A stretch of DNA of 64,000 nt from Diabrotica undecimpunctata. Its lineage: Eukaryota > Arthropoda > Insecta > Coleoptera > Chrysomelidae. Made by a program: the position numbers and the translations under genes. Positions 20,837-38,272 of this stretch are shown here, piece after piece (within the stretch, counting starts at the first letter, position 1; each line of letters starts with the position of its first letter). The stretch lies in contig NC_092811.1 in NCBI RefSeq assembly GCF_040954645.1, forward strand, positions 119,609,343 to 119,673,342, written 5' to 3'. The notes beneath the pieces were generated by a model. It was not told the DNA's origin. It searched no databases and was given only the letters and a program-made list of their open reading frames with translations.

Positions 20837-21713
20837 AGTTCAGTCGAAAGTAGGTCGGCCTCGTCCAGAGATATTTACTTTTTTATAATCACTTGAATGG
20901 TCATATCTGTAAAAGAATTCTTCTGGATTTTCCTTCTGAAACCTCAAGCATTTTATATTCAACCATGAAACTGTTTCCCCATTATCATCTTTATTTCTGT
21001 TTTGAATAAGATCTGAGGATAACTCTTGGGTTGAAGAAGTCTGTATATTTAAGGATATGCACCTCATATTCACCTTTCTTTTTATTTTTTTGGGTCGAAG
21101 GAACGGGCAGATTTAAACATTCTCGCCCAATCGTTCATGGTAAAGGCACTCTCATATTTTTTTGCAGACTCCATTGCTGAATGCATGGAGTCGCATTCCA
21201 TATGAGAATGCCCTGACACCAAAAATTTTATCTCGATTATCTTTAGGTTTGGAATAATTTGTACAGCATACAACATCACCGCAGCAACATTTTAGTTTCG
21301 ATTTTGCCCACCGAGTGTATCACAAAAGAGAGAAACATGATTAGAAAGCAATGTGCTTTATCCCCATAATCAACATAAATAGTGAGATTGTATACACAAA
21401 TTTTTGTGGAATAATAGAACACAGAAACACCAGAGGAAGGTAATTGTAGGACACTTTGCAGGTCAAAGGAACACATAGTAAATGTAGGGTCGTTTTTACA
21501 GCGTATTTTATCATTTTCCTTTGCGTCGTTACACTGATTCTTTCTCATTAAATGAAAAGTATATTGAGCTTCCAGTTCATGTTTTTCAGTAAGTGAAGCT
21601 TGTTCATATTTGGTGCAAGTTGAACAAAGATCCTTTTTTGCTTTGAAGAAAGAGTAATTATATCCGTGGCAAAATATTATACGATAAGTTTTTTCACTGA
21701 CTAGATTATCCAA
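20837..21713 (-). pseudogene. Uncharacterised DDE-like repetitive protein, relic A
   Basis: Read 5' to 3' on the minus strand: SEKTYRIIFCHGYNYSFFK, a Cys pair (CSTCTKYE), FDLQSVLQLP, CVYNLTIY (21276-21713), then after a frameshift the hallmark SGHSHMECDSMHSAMESAKK (about 21190-21230), and a C-terminal piece WLNIKCLRFQKENPEEFFY (20930-21000). The order D-L-Q, a damaged QN motif, then H-S-H-M-E-C-D is shared with the relic at 53315-54615. I know this as a widespread, unnamed family in insect genomes (I believe Pfam's DUF7869 group). The spaced acidic residues suggest an RNase H-fold nuclease; that is inference. At least two frameshifts make it dead. Confidence 0.65.
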
Positions 21714-23602
21714 GTTATTGTTTTTACAAAAACGTATGTTGGAATGTATGTAACATGGCGACGTATGGCTCTACATAGGTTACATGGTCTTGAGACAAAG
21801 TGTCTTCGAGGACCTGTTGATAACAAGAGTTGTTATTGTTGAGCTGTAATTTTCACTTTATCACCATAAATTTTATTCACAGTTTCCAGATTCGAACGCA
21901 AAAAGTTGCACAGCGATTCATCTTGCTACGAAAAATTGGTATAAGTACTTCGTGCTTCGTTTCCTCGCCTAAATAGATATAATAGTTTTTTTTCCTAGGT
22001 TAATGACACTGGCAAAGCCAAAAGCCCAGTCATGGTTATAATAGTTAACAGTAGCGGCTCACGTAACAGAAGAATAATATTGGTTGACAAATCTGTATAA
22101 ATGGTGCAGACACATCGCAGTTCGCTCTTTTGAAACGTTGTGATTATTGGTCTCTATTGTTCAAAGAGCATGGCATTTCCAGAAGACTAAGATTTGCCCT
22201 CAATATGCAGTCAAATTCAGTGTATTGTTTGTGTGCTAGTGTATTATTTATTTCGTAATGTAATCGATCTATTGTGTATTTTTGAGCTGGCACAACTAAT
22301 TCATCACAGTCTATTATTGACGATCGGTCCATTTTACCGTAATTTGCTATGCAATTCTGCTTTATACTTTACAGACAGTAATAACGAATCAATGATCTGC
22401 GCGATTGCCAATTATGCGATATACATGAACGGAGTCTGGAGTAATGATCCTAATCATTTTGTACAGCATTGATCGTCAGCACGATCGGGTAACAATAAAG
22501 CGACCGAACGTTTATCATATCCGTTTGTGCTTTGTACTACAAGAAGTTAATGACTCTTATACTTATCAAAACATCCTAAAGAAACTTTAAAATTTTCAAA
22601 CTAATAACTGACATTTATATAAAGATTTAAAGTGAAAATAAAGGAGAAATTATAACAAACAAGAAATAAACCAAATTCGCGCAAGATATAACTTTAATTA
22701 TAAATGAAAATTGTATTTTCATTTCCTTAATTGAAACATGAAGTAAAACTGATGGTGTTCCAAACTATGGCAACCAGGAAAGCGGGCAAGTTAATTAAAA
22801 TTTTTCTTTACAGCTTTTGAGATATTATTTTAACAAAGCATAGCACATTTGTAAACAAAAGCCAAAAAACTAAGTTTGTTTAATAAAGAAGAACACATAT
22901 TTATATCCCTACAGTTTGAATTAAAATTAGACTTTAGAACTTTAATAAAATTATATTCGGCATATCCAATGGCGTCCCAAAAAACCGAAACGAATCAGTT
23001 GCTACATAAAGCATAAATTTAGTTAAACATAAATATTTTTCGTATAAAATATAGAGGAATACAGAGATGCAAACTATAAAAGGAGCTTAGACAAAACTTT
23101 AAATGGGATATTTAAAGTGTTTAAGGTGAAACTGAGGGGACATTTACGCAAACGCTCCTACAAATAAATACAATGACGTCTATGAAGCTAAATGTGTTCA
23201 TCAGACATTTGGGTTGGGTTTCGGTGAAATGTAAACACCAAAGAGGCGTGCCGGGTTTCTTTGATATTACACTATTTTATTACTTTATTAGGTAATACAA
23301 CTGTAATAAAAAAAATATACTATTTTTAATATAAATGAAAAAAAAATGGTAGAATGATGGTTCAGAAACCAGAAAGAGAATCTAATATTTCACTTTGTTA
23401 GTTTTAAATATTTGTGTGCTTTGAGTGGTTGTACTCTTAAAAGTTCCGAAAGTAACGGATATAACATACCGGCTATTGATAGTGGAAAGTACCGAGTCGT
23501 TACAGATATTAAAAATTAACGAAAATTTACATACAGTTTCATATATCGCCGACTGATTTTAGTTTTAAAAACCGTCCGTATAAAGGCGTCCGGTGAAGAT
23601 AG
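21714..23602. other. Gene-poor stretch
   Basis: No supported gene or recognised element. The opposite-strand frames around 22144-22472 overlap each other and lack motifs. Confidence 0.45.
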
Positions 23603-23917
23603 ATGTCCGTAAAAAGAGAGAGTTTAGTGTCGTGTATTTGTTTATTGATGCCAAAAATGCCGAGCCGTGTTTTAGATGTAGACAACTTTATATTTAATGT
23701 ACTTTCTTATTCTACTGCTGAGAAAACCGAAGGGGGCCCTTTGCGACCAGTTCAGTCCGTACATAAACATGAGTGTGATGCACTCTGTATTAGTGAAACA
23801 AAACTAAAGTCGGTTTTGCAAAAAGCAAAAAAAAGTGGACAAAGTGAACAAAATGTCGGACAATATAAATCTCGCCGACAACCAAAGACTATAGATCTTC
23901 TCGAAGATTTCACTTGA
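23603..23917 (+). CDS. Hypothetical 104-codon frame
   Basis: The stretch FIFNVLSYSTAEKTEGGPL followed by ALCISETKLKSVLQKAKKSG looks like the N-terminal helix-turn-helix part found in some insect DDE-type repetitive proteins. No catalytic domain follows within 700 bases. It could be a first exon or a relic; I do not recognise it. Confidence 0.3.
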   Translation: MSVKRESLVSCICLLMPKMPSRVLDVDNFIFNVLSYSTAEKTEGGPLRPVQSVHKHECDALCISETKLKSVLQKAKKSGQSEQNVGQYKSRRQPKTIDLLEDFT

Positions 23918-24689
23918 GCCACATTTCCATAACTAGATCATATGAAATGTTTACGTAGCCTAACTGTACAACTCGCGCCATCTCTTCGTATACAGCGAAA
24001 TGTTAGTTAAGCCACTTTGAAATGAAAGATATGATAAAATTCCACCTATTCTACTACCTATCTCAATTATTAATAAGATTCCTTAGAATTTATGTTACGT
24101 TTGTATTAGGCTGTGTAGTTTTTGAATAAACCTCGTAAGATCCAATCTCTCGCCGAGTCCTTTTCTTAATGTAAAAAGTGGAATATTGCAAAAACCGTAA
24201 CGTTATCAACGTTTTATTCACCAGGAAGTTCCAGCCATAACCCGCCGGTTTCGCGGCGTTGTGATGATAAATAAAAATTAAATGAGTATACAGTAGTCGG
24301 TAGCACTAGCTGCTGCTTGTCGGAGGCCAGTAACTTCATCATTTTTTTAGAAACCGTCCTTAGTATCTTTTCTAATTTACTGTCAAGATTTATGCGGTCT
24401 TACGTTTTTTGGGCGAACGGTTTTTCGTCCTCGTTTGAGTTTAAATGAAAATTTATGTAGTGGACGATGTCAACATTAACGAGAAATGTTTTGGAGCTAA
24501 AAACAACAATCGATGTGACAAATATAATGTTCTAATATAAGTTTTAACAGTTCTGCTTTAAGATATAATGAGGCGGATGATTGTTCTGGTAATTAAATAT
24601 GTAGTTAAAAATATTTATTTTTTGCTTAGTTATATAGATTTTGCTATATTGCAAACCATAGATATATATCTTCCTTGTTTTGTTTTGCC
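23918..24689. other. Gene-poor stretch
   Basis: No supported gene; AT-rich, with no repeat structure I could recognise. Confidence 0.4.
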
Positions 24690-29870
<5,181 letters not shown>

Positions 29871-29881
29871 ATCTACAATGA

Positions 29882-30023
29882 AGATACGCATCTCCTGGTT
29901 AAATAATTTGAGAGCTTGGTTTAACTGCACTTCTGCTGACCTCTTTAGAGTAGCGGCGTCGAAAGTGCGAATTGCCATGATGGTCGCCAACCTTCTTAGA
30001 GAAGATGGCACGTGAAGAAGAAG
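29882..30023 (+). mobile_element. 142-bp 5'-truncated RTE-type 3' end
   Basis: A perfect 11-bp duplication ATCTACAATGA (29871-29881 and 30024-30034) flanks 142 bp. It reads RISWLNNLRAWFNCTS, FRVAASKVRIAMMVANLL, then a stop and a GAAGAAGA tail: the last ~45 codons and 3' end of an RTE-type element of a different lineage from the others in the window. Complete target duplications on such a short stub show an ordinary 5'-truncated retrotransposition. Confidence 0.85.
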
Positions 30024-30059
30024 ATCTACAATGATATGACATTTTATTACTTTCTTAGT

Positions 30060-31110
30060 CAACTAATACACTCACGTTTTACACTGCTGTGCTTGTTGCA
30101 AACGCTCTTGCTGCAACTATTACAAGTTTGTTTTTGTGTTGACTGAGGTGTGGCACTTATGGCAGTTGCTTCTATGCTGCAAAGTTCGCCATAAGGGATC
30201 TGGGCAATTTAGACAGTCCTACTTTCGATCTGCGGATAATATGGAGCTTTATACGTTGTTCTGTTGTTTCAATTATGAATGTCTTTTTTCGTGTCTTTTT
30301 ATGTTCCAGTTTGGATGCAGGTTGATCCAAATAACATAAGATGCTAGACAGCATACACCTAACATATTTATAAAATATGCGAAAGTCCAACGGTTGGTTC
30401 TACGTTTGCACATATATTGATGCACCATCTGGTCGAGCGAGTCAACTCCACCTCTTGTTTTATTATAGTCGAGAATAATCTCTGGTTTATGGTTCATCTC
30501 CTCTCTAATCTCATTCGACTAATGCATTGTTGACAACACTATGACACTTGTCATAAGCTCTGGCACGTATGATGTACTATGCACTAATGTTGCCTTTTTT
30601 TTTAAACCAAATGTAGAAGACAATGGTTCCTTGTTCTTACAGGGTTGAAACTCAGGAGGAATAAACTTTTTATTTTTTCTAACTGTGCCAACACTTGTTA
30701 AACCATTAGATAGCATATTATAAGCCATATCTAAGTCCGTAAAATAGTTATCAAATGTTACGTTCCTGTTGGCTCGATAATAAGGTTCACTTAGTGATTC
30801 TATCACTTTACGTCCCAACCAGTAGCTACTTGGTTACCTCCTTTGCCGAAATATCGAATCGCATTTAGAGGATAAACAGTTTCTGAGTCACATGCCCACT
30901 ATATTTTCATTCCATACTTCTCGGGTTTTTGAGAGAATATATTGTTTAAACGGACATCTTCCACCATAAGGAATCAACTGCTCGTCGATTGTTATATTTC
31001 GTCTTGGCAAATAATGCTTTTTCAAATTTCCTACTACTTGATCCCATATATCCCGTATAGCAGCCAGTTTATCTTTTTTACGTCCAAGAAACTTTTTTAT
31101 AACGTAATGA
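30060..31110 (-). pseudogene. piggyBac transposase-derived relic
   Basis: Minus-strand order: LAAIRDIWDQVVGNLKKHY, TIDEQLIPYGGRCPFKQY (first Asp), then after a one-base insertion KYGMKI and a stop, WACDSETVYPLNAIRYFGK, VTFDNYFTD (second Asp), LTSVGTVRKNKK, KPEIILDYNKTRGGVDSLDQ (third Asp), and a Cys-rich end (CHKCH, CNSCSKSVCNKH) corresponding to the C-terminal zinc domain. All three catalytic Asp are visible but a frameshift near 30935, stops near 30820 and 30520 and a missing N-terminus mean it is dead. piggyBac enzymes cut and paste at TTAA sites. Confidence 0.85.
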
Positions 31111-31199
31111 AAACTATTGATTAAACAGAATAATAATAAATTAAAAAAAAAAAACGCATAGAATATGTAATATTAACAAAAAAAAATGTGAAAGTTCAC

Positions 31200-33200
31200 C
31201 ACTGAGTTACATCCGCTTTATTTTTAATATATATGTACAAGGATTTTCACAGTTTTTACTGTATTCCTTCACTCAACCGTTTTCTCCAATTTTTCCTGTT
31301 TAGCCAGTCCCCTTCCTGTAAGTTTCTTCTACTCATTGCTTCGTCCACTTCATCTCTGAAAGATCTTCGGGGTCTGCCTCTCTTTCTTCTTCCTATCGGG
31401 CTCCACTCTGTTATTCTATTTATCCACCCATTTTGGTCTGCTCTTCTGACATGTCCGTACCAGGTTAACCTCTTCTGTTCAATGTAGTCTATTATGTCGG
31501 AGTTCATTCCCATTCTCCTCTTAATCTCCATGTTATTTATTCTTGTTACTCTGCAGCTTCTCCTTAGGAATTCCATCTCTGTTGCTCTTATTTTGTTTTT
31601 GGTTTTCTTATTTATTGTCCAATTTTCACACCCATAAGTGAGGATACTTCTTGTCATGGTATTATATATTTTTTTCTTTGTTTTCATGCTGATGTTCTTA
31701 TCCCATAGTACCGGGTTCAATTTTCGTATGCAGTCTCTTGTTTGTCCTAGTCTATTTTTTATATCTTCCTCCGTTGTTCCTTTGTTTTATATTATGAAGC
31801 CTAAATACTTATACTTGTCTGTTCCTTTGATTTGTTTACCTTCGTCTATTTCCAGCTGTTTTATTTCTGTATTCTCCGTTGTTAGGTATTCAGTTTTCTT
31901 TAGGTTTATTTCCATCCCATTCTTTGTATATTCCTGCTCCAGTTTTCCCATCATAAAACTGAGGTCATCCTAGTCTTGTACGATCACTATTTGGTCGTCG
32001 GCAAAACTTAGCGTATATAGATATTCGTTCCTTACTGGTATACCCATTCCTTCACACTTTCTTTTCCATGGTTTCAGGGTTTTTTCCAGGAATATTTTGA
32101 ACAGAATATTTTGGCAGGTGAAACCTGCCTGGTCTTCTCCGATTTTATCTTGTATATATATTTCTAATTTTTCCTTTATGGTCTTTCCACACAGTCTGCC
32201 TATAGACGATATAATGCTGATTCCCCCATAGTTTTCGCAGTTTTTTCTATTTCCTTTCTTATATATTGATGTCATATATGCTTGGGTCCATTCTGTCGGT
32301 AACTCTTCTCCATTCAGTGCTCTCTCAAACATTTTATGTATCATACGGAATAACTTTTCCGATCCGTTTTTTATCAATTCATTTGGTATTCCGCCGGGAC
32401 CTTCTGCTTTTTTGTTCTTTAGAGTTTTGATCGTTCTTTTTACCTCAGCTAGGCTTAATTCGATTTCGTCATGTGTGTAGATTTCTATTCCGTCTATTTC
32501 TGATTGTTTGAATTCGGGGCAGTCTTCGGTTAGCAATTTTTTATAGTATTCTTGCCATTCGTTTTCTTTGATTTGACCGATCTTGATTTTCTCTGTCTTA
32601 TTTCTTTGGAGCGACTTTAAGATGCGCCATGGCTCTGAATTTCTCGTTCCTCCTATGTGGTTTTCTATCTCTGTGCATGTTTTTTCCCATCTTTCATTTT
32701 TTTCATTTGCCACTTTTCTTTTCACTTCTTTATTGTTTTTCCTGTATAGTTCCAAGTCCTCATAGTTTTTTTGTGTTCAGGTATTTTATATGGAGTTCTT
32801 TTTTCTCTTTTATGTATGTTAGTGTGTCTTCGGTTAATTTCGTAGTTTGGTGGGTGTATTTTTGGTCCACTTCTCCAAGAGCTTCTAGGGCTGCTGTCTT
32901 CATGCAGGTTTTTATGTGTTCGTATGTTTGTTCTAATGATTCATACCGAAACTCTTCTAGCTTTTGGTCAAATTTTCGCTTATATAGGTCTTTTATTGAG
33001 TCTTCTTCTAATAAATTGATTTTGAATTTCTTTTCTTGTGTTGAGCACGTATTGACAGGTGTAGCCGGAGCCGTAACTTGGTCAGACTCTCCCTGGGTCG
33101 GTTTCTGTTGGGTCCATATGAAGGGGAATTCCATCCAAGCGATTACTAGTTTGTGATCTGTGCCGCATTCTGCGCCTCGCTTTACTCTCACGTCTTTTAT
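31200..33200 (-). pseudogene. Non-LTR retrotransposon (RTE-like), internally deleted
   Basis: The minus strand starts at the end of the endonuclease (CGTDHKLVIA, 33150), then a linker (33140-32760), RT (32755-31980: NKKAEGPGGIPNELIKNG, YKKGNRKNCENYGGISI, DQAGFTCQN), and then jumps at about 32085 to GMGIPVRNEYLYTLSFADDQ. The jump removes palm motif A and everything to just before FADD, about 120 codons. Thumb and C-terminal tail (YGCENWTINKK, WYGHVRRADQ, RRKRGRPRRS) follow to 31256. A stop lies at 31970 and another before 31720. Upstream is truncated. Related to the remnant at 56466-57480. Confidence 0.8.
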
Positions 33201-34142
33201 TTTTATCGAGCTTTTTTCTCATTCGACCCATTGTACAATCCACAAACGGCAAAAAGCTTTACAATATTACAAAATAAATTTGACATTAACTGACAATATT
33301 ATTGTTTTGATGTCATTTTTCCATAGCTACCTCCATAGATTTAACGTAATTATGAAAAAATCAACGTATGTTGATATAAGTACATAGCCAGGGTTTAGTG
33401 AAATTTTTTTTATTGTTGAAAATAAATAAAAAACCATAAGGGTAATGTTTTTAATAAATATTAATAAACATGCCATATTAATTAATATGGGAACTTATAA
33501 AAACATGCAGAGTATAATTTTTTTATAGTAATCGACTTAAACTGCAAATTCCATAGGTGGGCCAACTGATATGGGAAGGGGCTCCTATATCACAAAAGAC
33601 AATTATTTACCTACTTTGAAATTAGAATTTTAGTATTTAATTGTAAAATTATTAGGATCACTCTGTAAGAGATACTTCTCTTTTTGAATATGTAATTCAC
33701 TCAGACATTAATATAAACGGATTAGAATGAATTCTCACTAATGTTTGTTGAAGAACTTAATTATGCAAGGAAGCTACACAAAATTTTTAGCCCATCTCTA
33801 TTAAAAAGAAAAATAGTTGAGTAAGTACAGTAAAGTCAGCTACCTTAATTAAAAAATAGTAATATGCGATTTTCAAACGAGAACACAAAGAAGAGAGTTT
33901 TGCGAAGGTAAACTAGAACGAAAATAATATTTAGACTCGAAAATAAATTTGTCTTTAGGCTTTAGTAAACTCATAACTCGTGTAAAAGTAACAGGTATAT
34001 TTGGATTGCTTACTTTAGTAACAAGTCTCTAAAATTTATCGTATTGTTTGTTTCGTTGAGTAGATTTTGGTGCCAATTGGGACGACTATACAATCAATGA
34101 ATATATACACAATCATCGATGGTTAACGCTTATGGAGACAAT
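33201..34142. other. Gene-poor stretch
   Basis: No supported gene; AT-rich. Confidence 0.45.
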
Positions 34143-34399
34143 GGGGGCTATGATGTATCATTTACGTAAATAATTACATACTAGTGTAAAATTCAGAAAA
34201 CGTACATCAGATTACAGTTCTCAAAACATAATGTGTAAAAACGGTATGATGTATCATGCCCTGCGTTGCTATGCGTAAAATGACCAAGCCACAGCAGAAA
34301 ATTACATAAAACGTTATTTTCGGTTCTGTCATATCCTGAAGATCTGTCAGATAATTCAAATTAACCTAACTTTTGGCTTCTTGTTTGTTTTTGAAAAAA

Positions 34400-34696
34400 T
34401 GGATTTTGTAAATTTGTTATTACTCAATGAATTGAATGATGTGGCAGAAAGAAATTATGTAAATGTAGAGCAACTTCAGTTACGGGACACCAGTAACCCA
34501 TTTGAAATAGATAACCAACTCTAACTAAATTGCAATAGAATTAAAGGTTCTCTCCCTACTTAATTTTGTAGGAAATGAAAGTTACCAAAAATGTACTGGT
34601 AACAACCTGTTATTTTCAATGGAACAAAGTACATTTAGTAAAGTATTAACAGAAATAGCTGCAGGGATAGTGGAACACTTTGTGCCAAAATGGTGA
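34400..34696 (+). pseudogene. PIF/Harbinger transposase N-terminal remnant
   Basis: The plus strand reads MDFVNLLLLNELNDVAERNY, VEQLQLRDTSNPFEID, a break, then GNESYQKCTGNNLLFSMEQS, TFSKVLTEIAAGIVEHFVPKW. GSYQ...G...SMSQSTFSKV is the conserved region before the first catalytic Asp in Harbinger nucleases. The DDE catalytic part is absent; degenerate repeats replace it. Confidence 0.7.
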
Positions 34697-34749
34697 AAAA
34701 GATGAAGTACAGTGTAGTTCTCATAGAAATGATTCCAAAGGAGGCAAAT

Positions 34750-36310
34750 CAAAACAATGGTTGGGTGTTGGAAGCACAGAGAATAGGAAGTGTTATTGCT
34801 GCAAACTTTGTGTAGTGAAACAAAAACTTATTAATATTTTCATAATTTATTTATTTCACAATGATAAATAGTGATATAGTTTTATAATCAAATATAGTTT
34901 AGTAATATAATTTTACAATTTAGTGATATTTCATCATCTTATAATATATATGATAAAGTTTTATAATCTAGTATAGTTTAGTGATATAAATGTTAATATT
35001 TCAATTAATTACAAAAAGCTCAAAACAAACAATCTAAAACATATTACTCAGTGGCTCAAAATTTTTTTAAACTGTTTAGATAATACGAAGATATTATATT
35101 GCTGCACACTGTATTAAATTAAAAATGTTTATATATTGTTAAAAACAAAAACATAAATCATGTATGTTACAATTAATTACAAAAATGACACAACACTAAC
35201 AAAATAAAAATATATTACAACCTGGCTCAAAAGTTTTGAAAACCTTAGAGAATATAAAGAAGTGTTATCGCTGCAAATGTTGTTATAAAATATTTAAATA
35301 AAAATGTTTATCCTCAGTTTATTTTATAATTATATGATTTATATTTATACAAACTTTGTGTTACAAAATTGTTAAATAAAAATGTTTAAAAACATAAAAC
35401 CCGTATGTTACAATTAATTGCAAAAAGTTCAAAATAAACAAATTTAAAATATATTAAAAAGTAGTCCAAAATTTGTTAAAACCCTTGGAAAATTAAAACA
35501 TACAAGTGAAAAATACAATTTCAAAAATTAACGCAAACCTAAAATATACCACAAAGTAAACCTACAAATACACCTAAAATATACTACTACAAAGAACAAG
35601 GTTTGTAGCACAAACATTACAACTTTGGGTTGTATAGAACCTGACATAAAATTCATTAAGGTAGCATACCTTACATGGATAGAGCAGAGCATTTCATCAG
35701 GCAAGAGGTAGGTGCAACAGTCGGAAAGGTTTTTAACAGAAGAGGAAGAAGGATTGATGGGACAATAAACCAGAAGAAAACCAAGACTTAGGTATCAAGA
35801 CAATTTAGACGATGATTTAAAATCTATTGGAGTTAGAATGTACAGAAGAGTTGGTAGACACAGGGGTGAATGGAGGATTGTCCTAAAGAATTATTTGCAC
35901 AATCACAGAGTTTTACATTATAGCCTTGTTAAAGCTGGAAACATATATTCCTGTGTTGCATTGATGTTGACTAATGATAATGGTAAAACAAACTAAAATA
36001 TATTACAAAATGGTCCAAATGTGCTCATAACCCTTAGAGAATATGAAGAAGTATTATTGCTGCAAACTTCGGTGTTATAAGATAAAAAAAACAAATAAAT
36101 AAAAGTGTTTATAATTAGTATATTTCATAATGATATGTAGGTATTTATGTTACAATTAGTTACAAAATCAAAAAGAATAACACAAAGATCAAGACAAAAC
36201 AAAAATCTGAAACATATTACAAAGTGGCTAAAAAATTTTGAGTTATAAAATTGTTAAATAAAAATGTTTGTATTCAGTTTATTCCATAATTGAGATATAA
36301 TTTTGTAAAG
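34750..36310. repeat. Degenerate AT-rich tandem repeats inside the Harbinger element
   Basis: A motif of roughly 120-150 bp recurs about six times with drift: TTAGAGAATAT, GAAGTATTATTGCTGCAAAC, GTTATAAAATTGTTAAATA, AAAATGTTTAT, then TTACAAAA and TATATTACAAAGTGGC (for example at 34770, 35090, 35250, 35480, 36040, 36220). The unit seems to derive from the transposase 3' flank. Confidence 0.6.
35775..35919 (+). pseudogene. Short RTE-type C-terminal fragment
   Basis: Reads RKPRLRYQDNLDDDLKSIGV, then RMYRRVGRHRGEWRIVLKN, matching the PRLRW-D-(7)-LG-WR-A-DR-W tail of non-LTR reverse transcriptases. No tail or target duplication seen. Confidence 0.45.
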
Positions 36311-36449
36311 GATATGTTTATAGAATTTTAAATAAAACTATTGCATTTTTAATTTTTACAGGTTGACTTCCTTTTCCTTCTAAAAAATATTATACACCAT
36401 AATAAACATAATACATCAATAATTAATCTTTACTTTTAAACTCCAATGT

Positions 36450-36761
36450 ATTTATAATCTGGGGCTCCCCAAGATGAATCTTTGAAATGAGTTGCAAAAT
36501 CTTCCACTCATTGAACACCTAAAAATTTAGCATTTATTAAATTTGATAGTAACAGAAATTAATCTTCTTACATGTCTTCATTGTTCTCCTGTTTTTTAGG
36601 GCCACCATCTACTGTATTTACCATGATAGCAAATTCCTCTCACAATTGGGCTACTTTCTTAGCTTTCCTTGACTATTTTGCCAGTAAGCACTATTTATTT
36701 TTATGAAGTCTAACATCACTTACAATTGTTTCCTAGTTGTTTTCTTTTTAATTGAAGCCAT
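36450..36761 (-). pseudogene. Harbinger Myb/SANT-like partner protein remnant
   Basis: From the ATG at 36761: MASIKKKTTRKQL, stop, VMLDFIKINSAYWQNSQGK, then after a frameshift REEFAIMVNTVDGGPKK, the start of the Myb/SANT-like domain found in the second gene of PIF/Harbinger elements. The C-terminus may be VEDFATHFKDSSWG near 36500. Two stops and a frameshift break it; the helix-3 region is missing. Confidence 0.6.
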
Positions 36762-37857
36762 TAGTTTATTTTATTATAATTATAAAAAAATAGTAACTTG
36801 TTTCCACAAATTACATACAATAACATAACCTAACTAAAAGCGAAAACGGCACCTAATTTTAGACAGCTTAAAAATTACATTTACATATAGATAAATTACA
36901 TATCAAGGTAGGCAACCCGTTATACGTAGTTCTTACATCATACCGATTTGAAAATTTTTACATAAATGTGTTAAAATCGGAGTTTACAGCATGTAATTAT
37001 TTCACATAAACGATACATCATAGCCCTCAATGTTCTCTATTTTAAATGTAAATAAAAATTGTAACCCGACCGACACAGGTGCCGGTAAAACAGAAATGCG
37101 GTCGCTTTTACTTATTTTTGATTTTGATATTTTTGATATACCGTTGTATTTGTGTATTACAATATTTTTATACTACATTACAAAATAATAAACGTGAGAA
37201 GATATACTACACGGTTCCTGGGCCATCCCTTAAATCACAACCCCTAAAATCGCAACCCCCGGTCGTAAGTGCCAAACGGCTTAACCTAGGATGACGTACG
37301 AGGGCTCGTTGGAAAGGGGATGAAAAATGTGGTTGAACGCAGTATGTGCCGTGCGCATCGAAGCATGCCGAAAGGGCATTACGTCATGTCTTCGTTTCTA
37401 TTGGTCCGATCGTGACGTACGAGGGCTCGTTGAAACGGGGAGGAGGTAACGAATACGTTAACACAAAAAACAAAGATGGCGGCATTGCCAAATGGGCGCT
37501 AGAACGTATCTTCGTTGCTATTGGTCCTATTTTGACGTAACGGGGTCAGAAGAAAGCGTTGTTGACACAGAAGCCAACTGTTTGGCTTCTGTCAACGTTC
37601 AATATAAACATTCTTCTTCTTTTACGTACAGTGCCTAACAGAACGTGACAGTCTACGCAGAATGTGAAATGTCACGTGAAGTGACGTGACATTCGACGCA
37701 GGACGTGACATTTATGTGTTAGACAACACAAGACGTCGCTTGACGTACATATAGAGTAATGGAATTTAAATAAAACAACAACAACATAAACAATGTATTT
37801 TTTTTATTAAAAGAACTACCACTAAGAAGGAACACAGCAACCTTTATTCGTATATAG

Positions 37858-38150
37858 TTAGAATTTTGTTTAACAAAGTTTTTAATTGTTTTAATAGATC
37901 GTCTTCAGGGCAGGGTATCCCAAAAAGTTCCCTGAACGTTCCTGGTGCTACAAATTTACGTATGTATTCGCTGTACTTATAATAGGTATTGTTCTGAAAA
38001 AAGTAAATAAACCCATCCGTGTAGCGGAATCCTGATGTTATTTTATCTGGTAGTCCGGGGAAGAGATAATTTATTGGTCCACGGTTTAAAACATCTCCAG
38101 CTTCATTAAATTCAGTATAAGAATTATCTTTATTGATCGAGTCTTATATT
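37858..38150 (-). CDS. Hemopexin-like domain fragment
   Basis: The minus strand is open from about 38150 to a TAA at 37858 for ~97 codons without a Met start. It contains NYLFPGLPDKITSGFRY, TDGFIYFFQNNTYYKYSEY and FGIPCPEDD. FPG(L/I)P-D-...-AF-...-DG-(I/T)YFF-...-YY(K/R)Y is the signature of a hemopexin blade, found in matrix metalloproteinases. A TAAG at its upstream edge could be a degenerate splice acceptor. Only about one blade is present, so I see it as a captured fragment. It has no stop in frame. Confidence 0.55.
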
Positions 38151-38272
38151 ACATGAAGATTCAAATTTTCTCTTTACAATTTAAAAAATAATTTTTAAAA
38201 TTAAGATAAATACAGATGTTATTACACATGGCATTGCAAAGATTTATTTCGTTTCAAAGTCTATTTCATTTT

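Larger units (their letters stand above)
34143..37014. mobile_element. PIF/Harbinger element, two-gene relic
   Basis: Inverted ends sharing GGGCTATGATGTATC and then TAATTACAT are found at about 34145-34190 and, inverted, 36975-37010. Inside are a transposase remnant on the plus strand and a Myb/SANT-like gene remnant on the minus strand, the standard two-gene PIF/Harbinger layout in which a DNA-binding partner escorts the transposase. The middle is filled with AT-rich degenerate tandem repeats and a stray RTE tail. I could not settle the target duplication because similarity of the ends extends slightly outward. Confidence 0.7.
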
